The notes under the pieces are model-generated. The model was not told the DNA's origin, searched no databases, and saw nothing but the letters and a program-made list of their open reading frames with translations. Position numbers and translations under genes: made by a program. DNA of 6,472 bases from Frankiales bacterium. GTDB taxonomy: Bacteria; Actinomycetota; Actinomycetes; Mycobacteriales; SCTD01. Shown in pieces: positions 1-5,221 of this stretch; positions within the stretch are counted from its first letter, which is position 1, and each line of letters opens with the position of its first letter. The DNA is taken from NCBI GenBank assembly GCA_025966295.1, contig JAOPVD010000237.1:1-6472 (forward strand). Direction: 5' to 3'.

Positions 1-36
1 ATCGTGGTGCTGATGGTCTACAAGCCTGGTCAGTGA
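1..36 (+). CDS. C-terminal end of an unidentified upstream gene (partial)
   Basis: Frame 1 is open from the window edge and reads IVVLMVYKPGQ before a TGA stop at 34-36. The stop overlaps the GTG start of the next gene in a GTGA junction, which is typical of translationally coupled actinobacterial genes and is the main reason to believe this is a real gene end. The visible tail is hydrophobic followed by a short basic/polar end, as in the last membrane helix of an integral membrane protein. Eleven residues are too few to assign a family, and no function is claimed. Confidence 0.4.
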   Translation: MVVLMVYKPGQ

Positions 37-455
37 TCGTCCGGCCCGTCACGCCGGCGGAGACGGCCGAGCTGCGGCGCGCGGTGCTGCGCGGCGGCCG
101 CCCGGTGCTGCTGCCGGGGGACGACGAGCCGGCCTTCCACGTCGGCGGGTACGACGGCGAGGTGCTCGTCGGGACCGGCAACGTGCGGCGTGAGCCGGCG
201 CCCTGGGCACCCGAGCAGCCCGCTTGGCGGTTGCGCGGGATGGCGACGGCCCCGGCGGCCCGCGGCTGCGGGGTCGGCGCGCAGCTGCTCGCCGCGCTCC
301 TCGCGCACTGCCGGGAGCACGGCGGCGGGCTGCTGTGGTGCCACGCCCGGACCCCGGCGCAGCGGTTCTACGAACGGGCCGGGCTGCAGACCCGCGGCCA
401 GCCGTGGGAGGACCCGGAGATCGGGCCGCACGTGATCATGTGGCGGGAACTCTAG
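33..455 (+). CDS. GNAT family N-acetyltransferase
   Basis: This is a 140-residue protein with the single-domain GNAT fold, which transfers an acetyl group from acetyl-CoA to an amine; the substrate cannot be read from the sequence. The acetyl-CoA pyrophosphate-binding motif A is visible as RGCGVG (residues 77-82), preceded by the beta-4 strand WRLRGMATAP (65-74) and followed by helix AQLLAALLAHC. Motif B is seen in the late block with FYERAGL (112-118). The length is normal for a stand-alone cytosolic GNAT enzyme. The GTG start at 33 gives a typical GNAT N-terminus (MIVRPVTPAE) and overlaps the preceding stop codon by GTGA. No convincing Shine-Dalgarno sequence precedes it, so it probably depends on translational coupling to the upstream gene. 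Its TAG stop overlaps the stop of the convergent peptidase gene. The family call is firm, the substrate unknown. Confidence 0.9.
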   Translation: MIVRPVTPAETAELRRAVLRGGRPVLLPGDDEPAFHVGGYDGEVLVGTGNVRREPAPWAPEQPAWRLRGMATAPAARGCGVGAQLLAALLAHCREHGGGLLWCHARTPAQRFYERAGLQTRGQPWEDPEIGPHVIMWREL

Positions 456-1435
456 GCGGGCGGGTTGTCCAGGGTCCAGCCGCGGACCGGGTCGCCGGCC
501 AGCTGCGGCGTCTGCCGCCCGTGCGGCTGCTGGCGCAGCGTGATGGCCTGCGCGTAGTACTGGCCGTACCGCAGCGCCTCGCCGACGGTCGTGATGCCGT
601 TGCCGTTGGCGTCGGCCTGGCCCTGCAGCAGCCCGAGGTCCCACACCAGCCCGGTCCACACCGACTCGCCCCAGGCGGGGTACTCGTAGGACTTCTGGGT
701 CGCCTTCGAGCTGGCCGAGACCAGCACCCGCGAGCTCGGCAGGTCCTCCATGAAGCCGCCGGCCTCGCAGCCGGCGATGTCGACCCAGAGCTTGCCCCTG
801 CCCTGCTTGAGCACCGCGGCGACCTCGCTGTCGGGCACGAAGTCGCGGTCGTAGGGCCACAGCTTCTCGCGGCCACCGGCCTGCTTCACGTGCCCGGAGA
901 AGTGGAACAGCGTGAACGTCCCGGGGGTGCTGTTCGCGGCCAGCCAGGCCAGCCCGGCGCGGACCGCCGCCCCGGTCGCCTGCTGGTCGGTGACCATCCG
1001 GATGTTCTGCGCCCGCCAGCCCGAGGCGAGCAGCAGCTGCCGGATGAAGGCCACGTCGTTGGCGCCGGCGATGGTGTCGTGGGTCGGCTTGCGGTAGCGG
1101 GTGACCCCGACCAGGAAGGCGTACCGGTCCGCCGGCGCGGCGGTCGCGGTGGGCACCGGGTCGTTGAACGGACCCGGTGGGGGCCCGAGCGAGGCCTCGA
1201 GGGGGACGCCGGTGCGGGCCCGCGCGGGGATCCGCTGCGTGACCGGCTTGCGCGGCGGCGGCTTGGGCGTGACGGTCGCGGTCGGCACCGGCGCCTGCAC
1301 GGTCGGGGTGTCGGCGTAGGTGGCCGGCGTCGTCGCGATCACCCCGGAGACGACCACGGCCACGCTCGCGACGAGGACGAGGGAGGCGCTCCAGGCGACT
1401 CCCTCGACAGCCCAGCGGGGCGCCTGACGTCTCAC
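452..1435 (-). CDS. Membrane-anchored or secreted caspase-like (peptidase C14) protein
   Basis: This 327-residue protein belongs to the caspase/metacaspase clan of cysteine peptidases. The N-terminus has basic residues (R2, R3, R7) followed by a hydrophobic segment at about 13-34. By the positive-inside rule the rest lies outside the membrane, either anchored or released by cleavage near residue 34 or 41. A Pro/Thr-rich linker (about 43-103) leads to the catalytic domain (about 104-320). That domain shows YAFLVGVTRY (105-114) as its first strand, the catalytic His in FHFSGH (H182) and the catalytic Cys in DIAGCEAGG (C223). C223 is the only cysteine in the protein. The residue two before it is Ala rather than the Asp of the DxCxSG motif, so substrate preference may differ from Arg/Lys-specific metacaspases. 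A calcium-loop-like segment, DANGNGITTVGE, lies at 275-286. The GTG start is supported by GAGG 8 nt upstream. The gene follows metB by 31 nt on the same strand, so cotranscription is likely. Natural substrates are unknown. Confidence 0.85.
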   Translation of the reverse strand: MRRQAPRWAVEGVAWSASLVLVASVAVVVSGVIATTPATYADTPTVQAPVPTATVTPKPPPRKPVTQRIPARARTGVPLEASLGPPPGPFNDPVPTATAAPADRYAFLVGVTRYRKPTHDTIAGANDVAFIRQLLLASGWRAQNIRMVTDQQATGAAVRAGLAWLAANSTPGTFTLFHFSGHVKQAGGREKLWPYDRDFVPDSEVAAVLKQGRGKLWVDIAGCEAGGFMEDLPSSRVLVSASSKATQKSYEYPAWGESVWTGLVWDLGLLQGQADANGNGITTVGEALRYGQYYAQAITLRQQPHGRQTPQLAGDPVRGWTLDNPPA

Positions 1436-1443
1436 TCCCCGAG

Positions 1444-1447
1444 CCTC
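1444..1447 (-). promoter_or_regulatory. Ribosome binding site of the caspase-like gene
   Basis: On the minus strand GAGG sits 8 nt before the GTG start at 1435. A closer G-run (GGGGA) abuts the start and is too near to act as a Shine-Dalgarno sequence. The other in-frame GTG codons I checked lie inside the hydrophobic segment and would destroy it, so this site decides the start. Confidence 0.55.
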
Positions 1448-1466
1448 GGCGCCCGCGGCCGAGAAA

Positions 1467-2633
1467 TCAAGGCAGGCCGGCGAGCGCGCGCTCGAGGTCC
1501 CCGAGCAGGTCGTCGGCGCTCTCGATCCCGACGCTCAGCCGGACCAGGTCGGCCGGCACCTCGAGCTGCGAGCCGGCCACGCTGGCGTGCGTCATCCGGC
1601 CCGGGTGCTCGATGAGCGACTCGACGCCGCCCAGCGACTCGCCCAGCGTGAACACCTCGGTGCGGCGGCAGACCTCGAGCGCCGCCGCCTCGCCGCCGAC
1701 GAGCCGGAAGCTCACCATCCCGCCGTACGCCTTCATCTGCTTGGTGGCCACGTCGTGGCCGGGGTGCTCGGGCAGCCCGGGGTAGAGCACCGCGCTGACC
1801 GCGGCGCTGCGGCTCAGCAGCTCCACCACCCGGCCGGCGTTCTCGCAGTGCCGGTCCATCCGGACGCCGAGGGTCTTGATGCCGCGCAGCACCAGCCAGC
1901 TGTCGAAGGCGCCGGGCACCGCCCCCATCGCGTTCTGGTGGTAGGCCAGCTGCTCGCCGAGCGCGGCGTCGGCGGTGACGAGCGCGCCACCCACCACGTC
2001 GGAGTGCCCGCCGAGGTACTTGGTGGTGCTGTGCACGACCACGTCGGCGCCCAGCCCCAGCGGCTGCTGCAGGTACGGCGACGCGAAGGTGTTGTCCACC
2101 ACGAGCAGCGCGCCGGCGTCGTGGGCCACCGCCGCCAGCGCGGCGATGTCGGCGATGCCAAGCAGCGGGTTGGTGGGGGTCTCGCACCAGATCAGCCGGG
2201 TCTCCGGCCGCATCGCGGCCCGGACGGCGGCCAGGTCGGCCAGCGGCACCGGCGTGTGCTCGACCCCCCAGCGGCTGGCCACCTTGTCGAACAGCCGGTA
2301 AGTACCGCCGTAGGCGTCGTTCGGCACGATCACGTGCGCGCCCGGGCTCAGGACGGCGCGCAGCAGGGTGTCCTCGGCCGCCAGCCCGCTGGCGAAGGCC
2401 AGCCCGGTGGCGCCGCCCTCCAGCGCCGCCAGGCAGGTCTCCAGCGCGGTGCGGGTCGGGTTGCCCGAGCGGCTGTACTCATAGCCCCGGTGCTGCCCGA
2501 CCTCCTCCTGCACGAACGTCGAGGTCTGGTAGATCGGCACCACCACCGCCCCGGTGGTCGGGTCCGGGTCCTGGCCGGCGTGGATCGCCAGCGTCTCGAA
2601 GCCGTGCTCGCCCGGGGTCCAGTCAGCGCTCAT
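1467..2633 (-). CDS. metB: Cystathionine gamma-synthase / gamma-lyase (PLP-dependent)
   Basis: This 388-residue enzyme is a complete member of the Cys/Met-metabolism PLP family (fold type I, cytosolic tetramer). It either joins cysteine to an activated homoserine to give cystathionine or cleaves cystathionine to cysteine, 2-oxobutyrate and ammonia. The Schiff-base lysine is K205 in HSTTKYLGGHSD. D180 (VVDNTFASP) should contact the pyridine nitrogen, Y108 the ring face, and Y53/R55 in YEYSRSGNPTR the phosphate of the neighbouring subunit. R365 (LVRLSVGIE) is the expected carboxylate-binding Arg. The N-terminal block FETLAIHAGQDPDPTTGAVV is classical for the family and fixes the ATG start, although only a weak Shine-Dalgarno sequence precedes it. 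The gene begins 27 nt after cbs, and that pairing favours use as a gamma-lyase in reverse transsulfuration. Synthase and lyase activity cannot be separated by reading the sequence, and many actinobacterial members do both. Confidence 0.93.
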   Translation of the reverse strand: MSADWTPGEHGFETLAIHAGQDPDPTTGAVVVPIYQTSTFVQEEVGQHRGYEYSRSGNPTRTALETCLAALEGGATGLAFASGLAAEDTLLRAVLSPGAHVIVPNDAYGGTYRLFDKVASRWGVEHTPVPLADLAAVRAAMRPETRLIWCETPTNPLLGIADIAALAAVAHDAGALLVVDNTFASPYLQQPLGLGADVVVHSTTKYLGGHSDVVGGALVTADAALGEQLAYHQNAMGAVPGAFDSWLVLRGIKTLGVRMDRHCENAGRVVELLSRSAAVSAVLYPGLPEHPGHDVATKQMKAYGGMVSFRLVGGEAAALEVCRRTEVFTLGESLGGVESLIEHPGRMTHASVAGSQLEVPADLVRLSVGIESADDLLGDLERALAGLP

Positions 2634-2660
2634 CGGCTCAGGCTACGTCCGCGCCGGCGG

Positions 2661-4031
2661 TCAGCCGTGCGACAGGAAAGCGAGGACGTCCTGGCGGGTG
2701 ATGACCCCGGTCGGGCGGCCGTTGTCGACCACCACGGCGGCGTCGGCCTTCTCCAGCGCCACCATCGCCTCGTGCACCGGCTCGCCGGCGCCGACCATCG
2801 GCAGCGGCGGCCCGAGGTGCAGCGAGAGCGGGTCGGCGAGCTGGGCGCGGCCGTTGAACAGGGCGTCCAGCAGGTCCCTGTCGTGCACCGCGCCGACGAT
2901 CTCGGCGGTCATCACCGGCGGCTCGGCCCGGACGACGGGCATCTGCGAGACGCCGTACTCGCGCAGGATGTCGATGGCCTCGCGGACCGTCTCGTTCGGG
3001 TGGCTGTGCACGAACTCCGGCACCGAGCCGGTCTTGCGGACCATGACGTCCCCGACGGTCTGCTCGCCGTTGTTGGCGGCCAGGAAGCCGTAGTCGGCCA
3101 TCCAGTCGTCGTTGAAGATCTTCGACAGGTAGCCCTTGCCCGAGTCGGGCAGCAGCACGACCACGACGTCGTCGGGGCCGGCCTGCCGGGCCACGTCGAG
3201 GGCGGCGACGGTCGCCATCCCGCAGGAGCCGCCCACGAGCAGGCCCTCCTCGCGGGCCAGCCGGCGGGTCATCGCGAACGCGTCCCGGTCCGAGACGGCG
3301 AGCACCTCATCGGGGACCGCCGGGTCGTAGGTCGCCGGCCAGAAGTCCTCGCCGACGCCCTCCACCAGGTAGGGCCGGCCGCTGCCGCCGGAGTAGACCG
3401 AGCCGACCGGGTCGGCGCCGATGATCCGCACCTTGCCGCCGGAGACCTCCTTGAGGTAGCGGCCGGTGCCGCCGATCGTGCCGCCGGTGCCCATGCCGGC
3501 CACGAAGTGCGTGATCCGGCCGTCGGTCTGGGTCCAGAGCTCCGGGCCGGTCGTCTCGTAGTGCGAGCGCGGGTTGGCCGGGTTGGAGTACTGGTCGGGC
3601 TTCCAGGCGCCCGGGATCTCCCGGGCCAGCCGGTCGGAGACCGAGTAGTAGGAGCGTGGGTCCTCCGGGTCGACGGCGGTCGGGCAGACCTCGACACGGG
3701 CGCCGTACGCCCGCAGCACGTCGATCTTGTCGCGGGCCACCTTGTCGGGGCACACGAAGACGCAGGAGTAGCCGCGGGTCTGGGCCACGATCGCCAGCCC
3801 GACGCCGGTGTTGCCGCTGGTCGGCTCGACGATCGTCCCGCCCGGCTGCAGGGCGCCGCTGCGCTCGGCGTCCTCGATCATCCGCAGCGCGATCCGGTCC
3901 TTGACCGAACCGCCGGGGTTGAAGTACTCCACCTTGGCGAGCACCGTCGCACGGATCCCCTCGGTGACGCTGTTGAGGCGGACGAGGGGCGTGTTGCCCA
4001 CGAGGTCGATGAGCGAGTTGGCGACCTGCAC
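2661..4031 (-). CDS. cbs: Cystathionine beta-synthase with C-terminal CBS-domain pair
   Basis: This 456-residue PLP enzyme (fold type II) condenses L-homocysteine with L-serine to L-cystathionine, the first step of transsulfuration toward cysteine, in the cytosol. The Schiff-base lysine is K44 in GSVKDR. The TSGNTGVG loop (71-78) binds the substrate carboxylate, and GTGGTIGGTG (181-190) holds the cofactor phosphate. Two CBS (Bateman) domains follow at about 322-395 and 405-455. Together with the EGVGEDF segment (224-230) they distinguish it from a plain cysteine synthase such as CysK. There is no N-terminal heme domain, unlike the human enzyme. The second CBS domain carries T445 and D448 at the place of the human S-adenosylmethionine site, and the M. 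tuberculosis homologue is reported to respond to that ligand. The GTG start has a strong GGAGGG site 6 nt upstream. It is the first gene of a likely three-gene operon and is divergent from the esterase gene. Confidence 0.95.
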   Translation of the reverse strand: MQVANSLIDLVGNTPLVRLNSVTEGIRATVLAKVEYFNPGGSVKDRIALRMIEDAERSGALQPGGTIVEPTSGNTGVGLAIVAQTRGYSCVFVCPDKVARDKIDVLRAYGARVEVCPTAVDPEDPRSYYSVSDRLAREIPGAWKPDQYSNPANPRSHYETTGPELWTQTDGRITHFVAGMGTGGTIGGTGRYLKEVSGGKVRIIGADPVGSVYSGGSGRPYLVEGVGEDFWPATYDPAVPDEVLAVSDRDAFAMTRRLAREEGLLVGGSCGMATVAALDVARQAGPDDVVVVLLPDSGKGYLSKIFNDDWMADYGFLAANNGEQTVGDVMVRKTGSVPEFVHSHPNETVREAIDILREYGVSQMPVVRAEPPVMTAEIVGAVHDRDLLDALFNGRAQLADPLSLHLGPPLPMVGAGEPVHEAMVALEKADAAVVVDNGRPTGVITRQDVLAFLSHG

Positions 4032-4037
4032 CGGGGT

Positions 4038-4043
4038 CCCTCC
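4038..4043 (-). promoter_or_regulatory. Ribosome binding site of cbs
   Basis: The minus strand reads GGAGGG followed by a 6-nt spacer to the GTG start codon at 4031. It is a near-ideal Shine-Dalgarno sequence and settles the GTG start. The protein then opens with NSLIDLVGNTPLVRLN, the usual beginning of this family. Confidence 0.75.
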
Positions 4044-4084
4044 AGGGCCGTGCCGACGCGGTGCGCCGGACCAGGCCCAGCCTA

Positions 4085-4110
4085 GGCCGGGCTAAGGTCA
4101 CCTACCGGCC
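4085..4110. promoter_or_regulatory. Dyad in the cbs/esterase divergent promoter region (candidate operator)
   Basis: GGCCGG (4085-4090) and CCGGCC (4105-4110) form a perfect inverted repeat with 14 nt between the arms. Inside lies a second, slightly off-centre dyad, AGGTcACCT (4095-4103). The element sits in the middle of the 103-nt region between two divergent genes and covers the best -10 candidate, so a regulator bound here could affect one or both directions. The short arms are GC-only and could occur by chance in such DNA, and no regulator can be named. Confidence 0.3.
4093..4098 (+). promoter_or_regulatory. Putative -10 box for the SGNH esterase gene
   Basis: TAAGGT fits the actinobacterial -10 pattern TANNNT and lies 36 nt before the GTG start, which would give a 5' leader of about 30 nt containing the ribosome binding site. 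No recognisable TTGAC-type -35 box lies 16-19 nt upstream, which is common in these bacteria but lowers certainty. On the opposite strand TAGGCT (4084-4079) is a weaker candidate -10 for cbs. Confidence 0.35.
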
Positions 4111-4117
4111 AGTAACC

Positions 4118-4125
4118 AAGGAGGT
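4118..4125 (+). promoter_or_regulatory. Ribosome binding site of the SGNH esterase gene
   Basis: AAGGAGGT is almost fully complementary to the 3' end of 16S rRNA. It stands about 10 nt before the GTG at 4135, slightly longer than optimal. It supports the GTG start and a well-translated message. A GTG inside the site itself (4124-4126) is out of frame. Confidence 0.7.
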
Positions 4126-4134
4126 GCGGACGGC

Positions 4135-5178
4135 GTGAGGCTGCAACGACCTGGACGACGTGCCACCTGGGTGGCGATCCGCGGCGCGTACGGCGGCGGC
4201 GCCGTCGGCGCGCTGGGGGCGCTCGGCTACGGGCTGATCCGGGCGGAGGCAGCGGTGGCCCGCCGCGCCATCGGCGAGCCCACCGACGTGCCGCCCGACC
4301 CCACCGGTCTCTACGGCCGCTACCGCGGCGCGCCGCTGCGCCTGGTGATGCTCGGCGACTCCAGCGCCACCGGCCTGGGCTGCGACACCCCGGAGCAGAC
4401 CCCCGGTGCGCTGCTGGCCGGCGGCATCGCCCGCGACCTGCGGCGCCGGGTGCGGCTCGACGTGGTCGCCGTCGTCGGCGGCCGCAGCGCCGACCTCGAC
4501 ACCCAGGTCGCCAAGGCGCTGCTGGACCGGGTCGACGTCGCGGTCATCATGGTCGGCGCCAACGACGTCACGCACCGGGTGCTGCCGGGGGACGCGACCC
4601 GCGACCTGGGCCGGGCGGTGGCCACGCTGCGCGCCGCCGGGGCGGTCGTCGTCGTCGGCACCTGCCCCGACCTGGGCACCGTGAAGCCGCTGCTGGAACC
4701 GCTGCGGTCGGTGGCGGCGTACTGGTCGCGGCGGATGGCGGCCGCCCAGGCGGTGACGGTCGCGGAGAACGACGGCATCGCGGTCTCCCTCGGGTCGCTG
4801 CTGGCCCTGGAGTTCTCCGAGCAGCCGCACCTGTGGAGCGCCGACCGCTTCCACCCCTCCCCGCACGGTTACCAGCGGGTCGCCGACGCGCTGCTGCCCA
4901 GCCTGCTCGAGCAGCTCGGGGTCGACATCCCCGTCAGCGTCCCGGTCAGCACCACCGTGCAGGACGTCAACGTGGCGGCCGGCATCGCCGCCCGCGAACC
5001 CGGCCTGGCCGTCGAGACGGTCGAAGGCGAGGAGGGCGCCGCCGCGGTCGGGCCCGGCCGACTGGCCCGGCTGGTCCGCCGGCTGCCGCTGCGCGGCCGG
5101 GGGGCGCCGGACGCCCGCGAGCCGGAGGACGGCGACCTGAAGGAGGGCGCCGTACCGGAAGACCCGATGTCCCGTTAG
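4135..5178 (+). CDS. SGNH/GDSL-type esterase (Rv1075c-like)
   Basis: This 347-residue SGNH hydrolase is expected to cleave ester bonds of acyl or acetyl substrates. All four blocks are visible: nucleophile S76 in GDSSATG (74-80), the block II glycine in VVGGRSAD (113-120), block III GAND (141-144, oxyanion Asn143), and the block V pair D237/H240 in SADRFHP. A glycine-rich, moderately hydrophobic segment (about 13-35) after an Arg-rich start suggests export or membrane tethering, but it is weak as a signal peptide. After about residue 275 the protein is low-complexity: an Arg/Leu-rich stretch (309-323) and then an acidic tail. By architecture and by its place between cbs and a thiolase gene it resembles M. 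tuberculosis Rv1075c, described as a GDSL-like esterase. It is divergent from cbs and 43 nt upstream of the thiolase gene on the same strand, so cotranscription is possible. The physiological substrate is unknown. Confidence 0.88.
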   Translation: MRLQRPGRRATWVAIRGAYGGGAVGALGALGYGLIRAEAAVARRAIGEPTDVPPDPTGLYGRYRGAPLRLVMLGDSSATGLGCDTPEQTPGALLAGGIARDLRRRVRLDVVAVVGGRSADLDTQVAKALLDRVDVAVIMVGANDVTHRVLPGDATRDLGRAVATLRAAGAVVVVGTCPDLGTVKPLLEPLRSVAAYWSRRMAAAQAVTVAENDGIAVSLGSLLALEFSEQPHLWSADRFHPSPHGYQRVADALLPSLLEQLGVDIPVSVPVSTTVQDVNVAAGIAAREPGLAVETVEGEEGAAAVGPGRLARLVRRLPLRGRGAPDAREPEDGDLKEGAVPEDPMSR

Positions 5179-5187
5179 CGTTTCACC

Positions 5188-5198
5188 GAACAGCGTTC
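5188..5198. promoter_or_regulatory. GAAC-N3-GTTC inverted repeat before the thiolase gene (candidate operator)
   Basis: A perfect 4-bp dyad with a 3-nt centre (AGC) lies in the 43-nt spacer between the esterase stop and the thiolase start, 23 nt before the ATG. The position suits an operator for a local regulator. The half-sites resemble SOS and KstR boxes, but the spacing matches neither (4 and 2 nt respectively). It is short enough to arise by chance. Confidence 0.25.
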
Positions 5199-5211
5199 TG
5201 TATCTCACCAC

Positions 5212-5217
5212 GAGGAG
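5212..5217 (+). promoter_or_regulatory. Ribosome binding site of the thiolase gene
   Basis: GAGGAG is followed by four C residues and then ATG at 5222. The spacer is short but the pairing is good. It supports this ATG, after which the canonical thiolase start EAVIVSTARTPIG follows directly. Confidence 0.65.
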
Positions 5218-5221
5218 CCCC

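Noticed and set aside
224..1615. A 463-codon plus-strand open frame across the GNAT gene end and the peptidase gene.
   Set aside because: It contradicts the GNAT reading frame and lies antisense to the peptidase, whose catalytic motifs are clear. The product is Arg/Gly-rich noise.
1587..4085. An 832-codon open frame on the plus strand opposite metB and cbs.
   Set aside because: It is a shadow of two well-supported enzymes on the other strand. Its translation is a His/Arg/Gly/Val-rich mix without any family motif, as is usual for antisense frames in very GC-rich DNA.
4091..4109. IdeR/DtxR iron box in the divergent promoter.
   Set aside because: Only one half (TAGGT on the minus strand) agrees. 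Too many mismatches remain in the rest of the 19-bp consensus.
5188..5198. LexA (SOS) box or KstR operator upstream of the thiolase gene.
   Set aside because: The half-sites fit, but the spacing is 3 nt, whereas the SOS box needs 4 (GAAC-N4-GTTC) and KstR needs 2 (AAC-N2-GTT).
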